Assembly: GCA_026018925.1 (NCBI GenBank)
Contig: JAKSZU010000009.1
Location: 79,513,090 to 79,577,089 of the forward strand
Direction of reading: 5' to 3'
DNA length: 64,000 nucleotides
From: Tupaia tana
Taxonomy: Eukaryota; Chordata; Mammalia; Scandentia; Tupaiidae
The stretch's first letter is position 1. Every line of letters starts with the position of its first letter. The notes beneath the pieces are model-generated. The model did not search any database. It was given only the letters and a program-made list of their open reading frames with translations, and was not told the origin of the DNA. Shown here in pieces: positions 19,344 to 30,430 of the stretch. The position numbers and the translations under genes are program-made.

Positions 19344-22300
19344 GGCACTTTAAAATTGCTTCTGATATTAGCAGGTGAAAAGAAAAGGGCCTAGGTGAGG
19401 AGAAGTACTTAATTTTTTTTTAATTAAAAATTAAAGGTGAGAGAGAGAGAGAGAGAGAGAGATAATGAGACGAGCTGAGAGACAGATGACCAAAAGCAGC
19501 AAGAAGACTGAAGGAGCCCTACCTAGTCTGAATATTTTGGTAGTCTAAAAGATAGAGTTTAGAACATATCTTCTCTGAACAGGACAAAAAAAAATCCCTC
19601 ATATTTAAAATGGCTTCTGAAATTAGCAAGTGAAAAGTAAAGGGCCAAGGTGATGAGAAACGATTGAAAAATTAAAAAAATAATTAAAGAGAGAGAGTGT
19701 ATAAGATAAAGAGACCGAGGACAAGAGACAGCAAGGGAAAGAGGTCTCCCTACTGCATCTGAATATTTTGGGACTCTAGAAGATGGAGTTTGGAGCATAG
19801 CTTCCCTGAACAGGCTAGAACACACCTCAGCTTTAAAATGACTTCTGAAATTAGCTAGTGAAAAGAAAAGACCCAAGGTGAGGAAAAGTGTTTGAAAAAA
19901 AATAGTTAAAAATATAAAAGGAGAGAAGAGAGAGAGAGCACAAAATAGAAGAGAGACAGAACCCAGAGACATTGAGAGGGCAGAGGTTACACTACCTGTC
20001 TGAATATTTTGGGAGTTCAGAAGATGGAGTTTAGAGCATACCTTCTCTGAACAGGCCAAGATACACTTAAAGCTTTAAAATGACTTCTGAAATTTGAAAG
20101 TGAAAAGAAAAGGCCCAAGGTGAGGAGAAGTGGTTGAAAATTTTTTTAAAAAATTAAAAATTTGGAGAGAGAGAAATAGAGTGTGAGATAGACAGAAATA
20201 CAGACAGCCTGAGTCAGCGAGAAGACAGAAGTTGTTCTATGTTGTCTGAATATTTCAGGAGTCTAGAAGATGGAGTTTAAAACAGCTTCCCTGAACAGTC
20301 CAGGACATACCTTAGTTTTAAAATGACTCCTGAAAAAAAAAATTACTTCTGAAATTAACTAGTGAAAAGGAAAGGCCCATGGTGAGGATAAGTGTTTAAA
20401 AAATTTTAAATTTAAAGGGAAAGAGAGAGCACTAGACGGAGAGACAGATGGCCAGAAAAAGGACAGAGGCCATCCTACCTTGTCTGAATATTTCAGGAAT
20501 TTAAAAAATGAAGTTTAGGGCATAGCTTTCCTGAATAGGCCAGTACACACCTAAGCATTAAAATTACTTCTGAAATTAGCAAGTATAAAAAGGCCCAAGG
20601 TGAGGATAAGTGGTTGAAAAATTTAAAAAATATATATTAAAAATTTAAAGAGAGAGAGAAAGAGTGTGTGTGATATGGAGTCAGATGGCCAGAGGCAGCA
20701 AGAGAACAAGTCCAGCCTAAGTTGTCTGAATATTTCAGGAGCCTAGAAGAAGAAGTTTAGATAATAGCTTCCCTGAACTGGCCTGGACACACCTCAGCTT
20801 TAAAATGGCTCCTGTAATTAGAAAGTGAAAATTAAAAGCCCAAGGTGAGTAGAAGTTGTTGAAAAAATTAAAAATAAATAAATTAAAAATTTAAAGAGAG
20901 AGAGAGAGAGCAAGACAGACAGAGAGACAGATGGCCAGACAGTGAAAGGACAGAGTTCTCCCTACAATGTCTGAATATTTCAGGGGGTATACAAGATGGA
21001 GCATACCTTCTCTAAATAGGCCAAGACACATTTCAGCTCTAAAATGGCTTCTGAAATTAGCAAGTGACAAGAAAAGGCCCAAGGTGAGGAGAAGTGATTA
21101 TAAAATTAAAAAAAAAAAATTAAAGGAGAGAGAGAGAGAGTGCAAGATAGACGGAGATATAGACAGCCAGAGACAGAGAGAAGACAGAGGTCGACCTACA
21201 TTATCTGAATATTTTGGGAGTCTAGAAGAGGAGATTTAGAGCATAGCTTCCCTGAACAGTCCAGGACATACTTTAGCTTGAAAATGGTTTCTGAAATAAG
21301 CAAGTGAAAAGAAAAGGCCCAAGATGAGGAGAAGTGTTTGAAGAAGTAAAAAAAAAAAAAAAAAAAAAATAGATAAATAAAATAAAATTTAAAAGGAAAG
21401 AGAGAGATAGACTGAGAGAGAGAGAGATGGCCAGTGACAGCGACACGACAGAGATTGCCATACATTGTTTGAATATTTCAGAAGTCTAAAAGATGGACTT
21501 TAGAGCAAAGATTGCCAAAACAGGGCAGGACAAAGTCGAGCTTTAAAATGGCTTCTGAAATTAGCAAGTGAAAACAAAAGTCCTAAGGTGAGGAGAAGTG
21601 GCTGAAAAATTTAAAAAAAAATAAACATTAAAATTTAAAGAGAGACAGGGAGAGTGTGTGAGACAGACAAAGAGATAGATGGTCAGAGACAGTGAGAGGA
21701 GAGAGCCCTAAATTGTCCAAATATTGCATGAGTCTAGAACATGGAGTTTAGAGCATAGGTTCCCTGACCAGGCCAAGATACACCTCAGCTTTAAAATGGC
21801 TTCTGAAATTAGCAAGTGAAAGGAAAAGGCCCATTTGAGAAGTGGGTGAAAAATTAAAAAAAAAATAACTAAAAATTTAAAGAGAGAGACAGAATGTGAG
21901 ACAGAGAGACAGATGGCCAGAGAGTGAGAGTACAGAGGTTGCCCTATCTTTTCTGAATATTTCAGAGTCTAGATGATGAAGTATAGAGCATAGCTTTTCC
22001 GAACAGGCCATGACACACCTCAGCTTTAAAATGGCTCCTGTAATTAAAATTAAAAGCCCAAGGTGAATAAAAGTGGTTGAACAATTACAAAAGAATAAAT
22101 TAAAATTGAGAGAGAGAGAGAGAGAGCACAAGACAGACAAAGAGACAGACGGCCTGAGACAGCAAAAAAACAGAGTTCTTCTTGCATTGTCTGAATATTA
22201 CACGAGTCTAGAAGATGGAGTGAAGTGCAAAGCTTCCCTGAACAAGTCAAGACACCCCTCAGCTTTGAAATGGATTCTGAAATTAGCCAATAAAAAGAAA

Positions 22301-22869
22301 AGGCCCAAGGTAAGAAGAAGTGGTTGAAATTTTTTTTAAAATTAAATATTTAAAGAGAAACAGAGAGTGCAAGCTAGACAGAGACAGATGACAAGAGATA
22401 GCAAGAGGAAAGAGGTCTCCCTACCATGTCTGAATATTTGGGGACTCTAGAAGATTGGAGTTTGGAGCACAGCTTCCCTGAACAGGTCAGGACACACCTC
22501 AGATTTAAAATGGCTTCCGAAATTGGCTAATTAAAAGAAAAGGCCCAAGATGAGGAGAAGCGTTTGAAAAACTAAAAAAAAAAAAAATGTTAAAAATTTA
22601 GAAGAAGAGAGAGCGTAAGAGACAGAAGAGAGACAGAAGCCAGAGACAGCAAGAGGACAGAAGTTGTGCTACCTTGTCAGAATATTTTGGGAGTTTAGAA
22701 GATGGAGTTTAGATCATAGCTTCCATGCATAGGTGAGGACACATCTCAGCTTTAAAATGGCTTTGGAAATTAGCAAGTTAAAAGAAAAGACCCATGGTGA
22801 TCAGAAGTGGTTGAAAAGTTAAAAAAAAAATTTGAAAGGAGAGAAAAAACGAGAGACAGACAGAGAGCA
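19344..22869 (-). repeat. 240-bp monomer array, segment 3
   Basis: Unit starts lie near 19517, 19759, 19998, 20246, 20483, 20721, 20969, 21204, 21467, 21714, 21950, 22189, 22428 and 22675. Spacing is 229-263 bp, and length varies mainly in the A-rich and GA-rich blocks. All units share orientation. Divergence between neighbours is visible throughout, so this is not a recently homogenised satellite. Confidence 0.93.
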
Positions 22870-23705
22870 TGTTATCGAACTCAAATCAGGTTCACTCACC
22901 AAAGTACTATAAAACCAAGTCATAGGCACATGGTGTGATGAAGGAAAGTGCAGCTTTATTGTAAAGTGTAAAGCAAGGAGAGTGGGCAGCTTATGCTGAA
23001 AAGACCCAGGACTCAGTCTCCCCAAGATGTTCCCCACATGCGTCTTTTTTTTTTTTTTTTTTTGAGAGGTTTTTCTGCTATAGGGTGCGTGCGCTTGCCA
23101 GACAGACAGAGAAAGACAGAGAGACAGAAAGCGAGAAATCACCCCCCCACCCCAAAGGGGGATGGCTACGCCACAATCCCTTCTCCTCCATTCTCCTCTC
23201 GGGATCTTGGGCACACACGTACATGCGCCGGGCGTGAGTTTAAGCCACCGGGTCCGGGACTCAAACCGTGGTCGACTATGTGGGAGTCCAGCGACATAGC
23301 CATTGCTCTAACTGCTGGTCCCCCCACGTGCATTTTTAAGGACAAAATTAGGGGCAGAGGTTTTAGGTGCATAATCAATTCAGTGATTGGTTCAAGAGGG
23401 CATGATCGGTGAGGCCTTAGATAATCAAATTTCTCTTCAGGTGTCTGGAACCATTCAGCCTGGAGTCTTTGAACTCACAACCAGCAGTTTCCAGCCTATA
23501 AAACATCTTACATATTGAAATGAAACCCTTATCTTTCCTTTAAGTGAGAGTTTTAGAGGTCAAATGGCCTTCATTTATGGTCCATGTTGGTCATTATCAT
23601 AACCAAAAGTCTGAAGACTTCTTACTCTGGGCCATTACAATATAAATGGACTTTATATTTCAGGAAACCTAGCAAAATACATTAGGGTGTCCTTGCTCAG
23701 TTTCA
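22870..23705 (-). repeat. Solo LTR of the provirus family, with AGCA target duplication
   Basis: In reverse it starts TGAAACTGAGCAAGG and ends GATAACA, and it aligns with the LTRs at 6360 and 17751. The 4-bp duplication AGCA lies at 22866-22869 and 23706-23709, with array monomer on both sides. A SINE (23045-23322) lies within it. It is the product of LTR-LTR recombination of a second provirus. Confidence 0.95.
23045..23322 (-). mobile_element. SINE family 1 within the solo LTR
   Basis: Full-length reversed copy in the LTR near 'cccacatgcgtc' / 'cccacgtgcatt', which flank it as an imperfect target duplication. It is younger than the LTR. Confidence 0.93.
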
Positions 23706-25621
23706 AGCAGATGGCCAGAGACAGTGAGAGGACAGAGGTTGCCCTTTGTTATCTGAATATTTCGGGAGCCTAAAAGAGAAGTTTAGACCATAGCTTCCCT
23801 GAATCGGTCAGGACATACCTCAGCATTAAAATGGATTCTAAAATTAGCAAGTGAAAAGAAAAGGCCCAAAGTGAAGAGAAGTCGTTGAAAATTTAAAAAT
23901 AAAATAAAAATTTAATGAGAGAGCACATGAGACATAATGAGAGAGAGATGGCCAGAAGCAGTGAGAGGACAGAGGTTGTCATACCTTGTCTAAATATTTC
24001 ATGTGTCTAGAAGATGGAGTTTAGAGTATAACTTCCCTGATCGGGCCAGGACTCACCTCAGTTTTAAAATGGCTTCGCTTCTGAAATTAGCAAGTTAAAA
24101 GAAAAGGCAAAGGTGACCAGAAGTAGTTGAAAAGTTAAAAATAAAAAATTTAAAGGGAGACAGAGAACAAACAGAAGAGAGACACATGGTCAGAGACAGT
24201 GAGAGGATCGAGGTCCTCCTACCTTCTCTGAGTATTTCCGGAGTCTAGAAAATGGAGTTCAGAGCATAGTTTACCTGAATAGGCCAGGACACACCTCAGC
24301 TTTAAAATGGCTTCTGATATTAGCAAGTATAAAGAGGCCCAAGGTGAGGATAAGTAATTGAAAATTTAAAAAGTATATTAAAAATTTAATAAGAGAGAGA
24401 GATCATAATACAAAGAGTTAGAGGACCAGAGGCAGTGAGAGGACAGAGTTTGCCCTATGTGGTCTGAATATTTCAAGAGTCCAGACAATGGAGTTTAGAG
24501 CATAGCTTCCCTGAACTGGGCAAAACACACCTCAGCTCTGAAATGGCTTCGGAAATTAGCAAATAAAAAGAAAAGGTCCAAGGTGAAAAGACATAGTTGA
24601 AAAAAAATTTTTAAAGTAAAATATTTAAAGAGAGAGAGTGCAAGACACAGAGAGAGAGACATGGCCAGGGACAGCAAGAAGACAGAGGTCCTACTACTCT
24701 GCCAGAATATTTCTGAAGTCTACAAGGCGGAGTTTAGATCATAGCTTCCATGAAAAGGCAAGGACTTACCTCAGCTTTGAAATGGCTTTTGAAATTAGCA
24801 AGTGTAAAGAAAAGGTCTAGGGTAAGAAGTGTTTGAAAAAGTAAAAAAAAAAAAAAAAATTAAAATTTAAAAAAATTAAAAAATTAAAAGAAGGGAGAGA
24901 GAGATAAACTGAGAGGGAGACGGCCAATGACAGTGAGAGGACCGAGGTCGCCATACATTGTCTGAATATTTCAGAAGTCTAGAAGATGAAATTTAGAGCA
25001 AAGCTTGCCAAAATAGGGCAGGGCAAACCTGAGTCTTAAAGTGTCTTCTGAGATTAGCAAGTGAAAAGAAAAGGCCTAAGATGAAAAGTGGTTGAAAAAT
25101 TTTAAAAAAGTAATTAAAAATTTAAAGGGAGAGAGAATGCACGAAACAGAAAAGAGACAGGCGGCCAGAGACTGCTAGAAGACAAAGATTGTCCTATGTT
25201 GTCTAAATATTGAGGGAATCTAGAAGATGGAGTTTAGAGCATAGTTTCCCTGAAGAGGCGATAACACAACTCAGCTTTCAAATGGCTTCTGAAATTGCAA
25301 GTGAAAAGAAAAGGCCCAAGGTGAGGAGAAGTGGATGAAAAATTTTAAAAATTAAAAATTTAAAGAGAGAAAGAGAGTGTGAGACAGACGACCAGAGACA
25401 GTGAGAGGTCAGAGTCTGCCCTACCTTGTCTGAATATTTAGGGAGTCTCGAAGATGCAGTTTAGAGCATAGCCTTTCTGAACAGGCCATGACACACCTTA
25501 GCTTTAAAATAGCTTATAAAATTAGTAAGTGAAAAAAGAAGGAACAAGGTGAAGAGAAATGGTTGAAAAATTTTTAAAAATATATTAAAAATTTAAAAAG
25601 AGAGAGAGAATGAAAGACTGC

Positions 25622-25677
<56 letters not shown>

Positions 25678-26753
25678 GGCCATAGACAGCAAGAGGATGG
25701 AGGTTGCCCTACCTTGTCTGAATATTTTGGGAGTCTAGAAGATGGAGTTTAGAGCATAGCTTCCTTGAACAGACCAGCAATCACCTCAGCTTTAAAATGC
25801 CTTCTGAAATTAACAAGTGAAGAAAAGGCCCAAGGTGAGGAGAAGTGGCTGAAAAATTAAATAAAAATAATTAAAGAGAGAGAGAGAACAAGACAGACAA
25901 AGAGACAGATGGCTAGAGACACAGAGAGGACAGAGATCACCCTATGTTGTCTGAATATTTTGGGAGTGTAGACCATGGAGTTTAGAGCCTACCTTCCCTG
26001 AACAGGCCAAGACACACCTCAGCTTTAAAATGGCTTCTGAAATTAGCAAGTGAAAAGAAAAGGCTGAAGGTTAGGAGATATCATTGAAAAATTAAAAATT
26101 TAAAGAGAGAGAGAGAGAATGAGAGACAGACAGAGAGACAGCCAGTCAGAGACAGCGAGATGAAAGAGGTACCCCTATCTTGTCTGAATATTTTGGGAGT
26201 CTTGAAGATGGAGTTTAGAGCATAGCTTCCCTGACCAGGCCAGGACATAGCTCAGCTTTAAAATGGCTTCTGAAATTATCTAGTGAAAAGAAAAGATCCA
26301 AGGTGAGGAGAAGTAATTGAAAATTTAAAAAACCAAAAATCTAAAATTTTCAGAGAGAGAGAGAGAGACAGAAAGAGAGACATACAGCCAGAGAGAGTGA
26401 GAGGACAGAGGTTTTTCTACTTTTTCTGAATATTTCTGGAGTATAGAAGATGGAGTTTAGGGACCAGCAGTTAGCATAATGGCTATGTCGCTGGACTCCC
26501 ACGTAGTCGACTGTGGTTCGCGTCCCGGACCCGGTGGCTTAAAACTCACGCTGGGTGCGTGTGCGTGCGTGCCCAAGATCCCAAGAGGAGAATGGAGGAG
26601 AAGGGATTGTGGTGTGGCCATCCCCTCTGGGGGGTGATTTCTCACTTTCTGTCTCTCTGTCTGTCTCTGTCTGTCTGGCGAGCGCATGCGCCCTATAGCA
26701 AAAACCTCTCCCCCCCCAAAAAAAAAAAAAAAAAAAGAAGATGGAGTTTAGAG
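23706..26753 (-). repeat. 240-bp monomer array, segment 4
   Basis: Unit starts lie near 23750, 23989, 24225, 24463, 24700, 24959, 25200, 25429, 25717, 25949, 26179 and 26426. The unit at 25600-25680 carries an expanded (GA)n run of about 23 repeats. A SINE at 26461-26736 splits the last unit. Confidence 0.93.
26461..26736 (+). mobile_element. SINE family 1 within the array, with target duplication
   Basis: Plus copy; the monomer words 'gaagatggagtttag' occur on both sides (ending at 26460 and from about 26737), giving a target duplication of about 15 bp. CpG-rich and young. Confidence 0.94.
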
Positions 26754-27306
26754 TGTCAATGGAAAAATAATCAACTGTAAAATGAATAATTAATAATTAA
26801 TGTGGTTTATTTCCAAGCCAAATGTGAGTGACCTAGGCCCGGAGAAGAGGCATACATGCCTTTCTCGGGGTGATCATGTACAGGGGTTCCTTTTATTTGT
26901 TTTTGAGATTGACAGACAACATTTAGTGAAGAGATTTTCCATTGGTCTGGTGCAAAAAGGCAGGACATGTAGAAGCGGGGGCTTGTAGGTTATAAGTGGG
27001 TTCCACAATTCCTAGGTTGGTGGTTGGAAGGAAAGATCTGTGTCTTGGAAAGAGATTAGTTAAAGAAAGGCTTAATCTACATCTCAAGGAAAAGGGATGT
27101 TCTGTTTCTTGGGAAGAGATAAGCAAAAGAATATACTGTAATCGGTTGAAAATATACATCTCAAAGATACTATTCCAGGGACAGGAGGTAGGACTAATCC
27201 TGTTAATAGAAAATAAATGATTTGTTAATGTTTGTGGGCATGACTTCCCCAGTCCCTTTTGAAAAGATTTTGGAAAATAGGAAAAGTAGTCAGACTTCTG
27301 TCCACA
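26754..27306 (-). repeat. Solo LTR (second family) with AGAG target duplication
   Basis: The insert runs TGTCAATGG...TGTCCACA, breaking the monomer phrase 'gtttagagcatagcttcc'. AGAG lies at 26750-26753 and 27307-27310. 'tttattt' blocks near the left end give polyadenylation signals in reverse, so it is on the minus strand. Homologous to 17014-17500 inside the provirus. Confidence 0.93.
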
Positions 27307-27358
27307 AGAGCATAGCTTCCCAGAACAGGCCAAGACATACTTCAGCTTTAAAATGGTT
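27307..27358 (-). repeat. 240-bp monomer array, distal end
   Basis: The unit resumes at 'agagcatagcttcccagaac' and runs through 'cttcagctttaaaatggttt'. It then ends, and L1 ORF2 sequence on the minus strand begins near 27370. Confidence 0.85.
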
Positions 27359-27566
27359 TCTTTGAGTATTTCAGGAATCAACGATATCATCAAATGCTTT
27401 TTCTGCATCTATTGTGTATATATATATTTTTTTCTTTTTTTTCTGTTAATATGGCTTATTATATTATTGTTTTAGGTCTGTGTAACCATCCTTGCATCTC
27501 TGGTCATGATGTATAACTTTTTTGATATGTTTTTGGACTTAGTGTGCTAATATCTTTTTTAAAAAC

Positions 27567-27724
27567 ATTTATTTATTTATTTCTATTTATTATTAATATT
27601 TTTAATTTGACCAGAGAAAGAGAGAAAGGGAAAGTGAGAAAGAAAGCCTCCAGGTCCAGGACTCGAACTGTGGTCGCCCATGTTGGAATCCAGCACCTTT
27701 AACCACAACTCCTCCTGTCAGCCC
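27567..27724 (-). mobile_element. Short tRNA-derived SINE (family 2)
   Basis: In reverse: a tRNA-like head, 'gagtcctggacctggaggctt', a short CT-rich region and an AAATAAATAAAT tail. It lacks the middle 'atcccgagaggagaatgg' block of family 1, as do the copies at 38135 and 54783. Confidence 0.7.
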
Positions 27725-28185
27725 CTATAATTTCTGGTTAAAAATTTTTGTGTCAGTATTCACCAGGGATATTGGTCTGCAATTTTCTTTTTTTGTTGTT
27801 TCTTTCTTTTTCTTTTGGTTATATCTTGCCTGTATTTCTATTAAAGTAATAGAGACATCATAGAATGAGTTTGTGAAAATTCCTTTCTTTGAATCTTTAG
27901 GATTAGTTTGAGAAAAATTGGAGTTAGTTCTTCTTTGAATGTCTTATAGAATTCAGAAGTGAAGCCACCTGGATCTAGGCTTTCCTTTCTTGGGAGACTC
28001 TGACTGCTTCTACCTCTTTACTTGTTATTGGTCTATTCAGGCTTTCTATTTCATCCTGATTCAACCTAGGTAACTTGCACTTATTCAAAAATTAAACCAT
28101 CTCATCTAGATTCTCTAGTTTTTGGCATATAGTTGCTCATCGTATCATTTTATAGTATTTTACTATACTTTGTAGGTATTTTCTT

Positions 28186-28446
28186 TTTTTGGGGGGGGAG
28201 AGAGGTTTTTGCTATAGGGTGCGTGCGCTTGCCAGACAGAGAGAGACAGAGAGACAGAAAGTGAGAAATCACCCCCCGGGGTGATGGCCACACCGCAATC
28301 CCTTCTCCTCCATTCTCCTCTCAGGATCTTGGGCACGCACGCACACGCACCTGGCGTTAGTTTTAAGACACCAGGTCCAGGACTCAAACCGCGGTCGACT
28401 ACATGGGAGTCCAGCGACATAGCCATTATGCTAACTGCTGGTCCCC
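28186..28446 (-). mobile_element. SINE family 1 with 15-bp target duplication
   Basis: Reversed full-length copy. TGTAGGTATTTTCTT lies at 28171-28185 and 28447-28461. Confidence 0.95.
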
Positions 28447-28965
28447 TGTAGGTATTTTCTTAATGGTTAGTTGGAGATTATAATTAGCATATTAATTTAT
28501 TACAATCTAATTCAGATTAATACCAACTTAATTTCAATAGTACATAAAAATTTTGCATTAATAAAACTCTATTTCTTCCTCTTCCTTGCACTATTATTTT
28601 TATACAAATTATATCTTTTGAAATGATAAGCCAATCAATACAGATTTAAAAGTTTTGTTTTATGCTATTGTTCTTTAAAATAGATAATAGTAAAAAAGTT
28701 AGAAACTAAAAGCACAAAAAATACTCATATTTGTATGTACCTATGTATTTTCCTTTACTAGTGCTCTGTATATGTTTGTGTTACTATTTTGTGTCTTTAT
28801 TTCACTAAGAAGGACTCATTTTGATATTTTTTGAGGAGCAGTTCTTCTACTGAAAAATTATCTTTTTTATTTTCTGAAAGTATCTTGATTTTTTTTCATT
28901 TTTAAAATAATTGGTTTGCTGAATATGATGTCCTTGGTTGATACTTTTTACTTTTTTTTTTTTTT
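28447..28965 (-). mobile_element. Unassigned DNA, then ancient L1M-like fragment
   Basis: 28447-28780 is AT-rich with no recognised element. From about 28800, blocks such as 'tttctgaaagtatcttgatt' and 'gctgaatatgatgtccttgg' resemble the minus-strand sequence of old mammalian L1M elements. It resumes beyond the L1 at 28966-30182. Confidence 0.45.
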
Positions 28966-30182
28966 TAATAAAGTTGCTCCTGGAAAACACTGGGGAAACT
29001 CTGGGAGACATTGGTGTAGGGAAAGACTTCTTAAATAAGACCCTGAAAGCACAGTCGATCATTCCCAAAATAGACAAGTGGGATTACATCAGACTAAGAA
29101 ATTTCTGCATGGCAAAAGACATAGCAATTAGTGTGAATCAACAGCACTCAGAATGGGAAAATATTTTTGTAAATTTTGTATCAGATAAGGGACTGATTAC
29201 CAGAATACACAAGGAACTAAAGAAGCTGTTTGGAAAAAAGATGACCAACCCTATTAGAAGATGGGAGAAGGAGTTGAATAAAACACTCTCTAAAGATGAC
29301 ATATGAATAGCCAAAAGGCATATGAAAAAATGTTCAACATCCCTCATCGTAAGGGAAATGCAGATCAAAACAACAATGAGGTACCACCTAACCCCAGTCA
29401 GAATGTCTAATATTAAAAAAACAAAAAATGATAAGTGTTGGCGGGGGTGTGGTGAAAGGGGAACTCTTTTACACTGCTGGTGGGAATGTAAATTGGTCCA
29501 GCCACTGTGGGGAATAATTTGGAGATTCCTCAAAAATCTACAAATAGATCTACCATATGATCCAGCAATCCCACTCCTCGGTATCTACCCAAAGGACAGA
29601 AGAATTCTTCATTGGAAAAGTGCTTGCACATCGATGTTCATTGCGGCTCTATTCACAATTGCTAAGTCATGGAACCAACCCAAATGTCCCCGTATGGAGG
29701 AATGGATTGAAAAACTGTGGCACATATACTCTATGGAATACTGCTCCGCCATAAAAACCAACAAAACCCTGGCTTTTGACAGAAAGTGGAAAAATATGGA
29801 AGATTTACTGATGAGTGAGGCAAGCCAGGCTATGAAGGAGATACACTGTATGTCCCCACTTAACATATACCGAATGTCTGCACTCTATGACTGAAACTGA
29901 TTGACCAACGGTTGTTCAAGCACAAGAGATGGGTGTGAATGTCAGATGAGGTGTATGTGGAGGAGTGGGGCCTAATGAAGGACATTTGGAGAAGGGATAC
30001 GGAGGTAGAACATTGACAGGATGGGGAAGTGTGGTGTTATCAGTTGAAGATATTTGGATCAACTGGACTGGGGAGAAATGTTCACATATTGAAATGCTCA
30101 CATTGTAAGCTAAACAATGCGATTTAATGTACATACATACATACATACATACATAAATAAATAAATAAAATAGATATGTCAC
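28966..30182 (+). mobile_element. 5'-truncated L1 (ORF2 C-terminus and 3'UTR)
   Basis: ORF2 C-terminal sequence reads through two long stretches (28938-29306 and 29322-29894), broken by a stop and frame change near 29305. The C-x3-C-x7-H-x4-C motif is intact ([18 protein letters not shown]). The 3'UTR ends in (CATA)n and AAATAAATAAAT. It is a fairly young tail inserted in ancient L1M sequence. Confidence 0.92.
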
Positions 30183-30189
30183 TTAGCAA

Positions 30190-30342
30190 GCCAAAAAAAA
30201 GTCCCTTTTTGTAATCATTGTTTGTTTAATTTGTTAAATTCATTATATGCTAATTTTTGTCATATTTCATTTAATTGAAAAATACATTTATTATAAATGA
30301 TGCCATAGCTTTAAGTAAAACTAACAAAATTTGGCACAATTC

Positions 30343-30391
<49 letters not shown>

Positions 30392-30430
30392 ATATATATA
30401 TATATATATATAATAGTGATTTCAGAACTG
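30190..30430. other. AT-rich DNA with a (TA)n microsatellite
   Basis: Non-coding; a TA run occupies about 30344-30412 with one TAATAATA interruption. Confidence 0.8.

Larger units (their letters stand above)
27370..28446 (-). mobile_element. Ancient L1 ORF2 fragment, minus strand
   Basis: In reverse, 'caatagatgcagaaaaagca' and the following RT-region blocks are readable; further on come 'gaagccacctggatctaggc' and 'ctatttcatcctgattcaac'. It is heavily mutated, with many stops. SINEs interrupt it at 27567-27724 and 28186-28446. Confidence 0.75.

Noticed and set aside
19559..22327. Many 60-166 codon open frames in the array, rich in leucine and serine
   Set aside because: They are low-complexity translations of GA/CT-rich monomers on alternating frames, not conserved between units.
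5741..26753. The regular repeat array as a possible CRISPR-like or coding tandem array
   Set aside because: The whole 240-bp unit repeats with gradual divergence; there are no unique spacers between short identical repeats, and no frame stays open across units. It is a eukaryotic tandem repeat.
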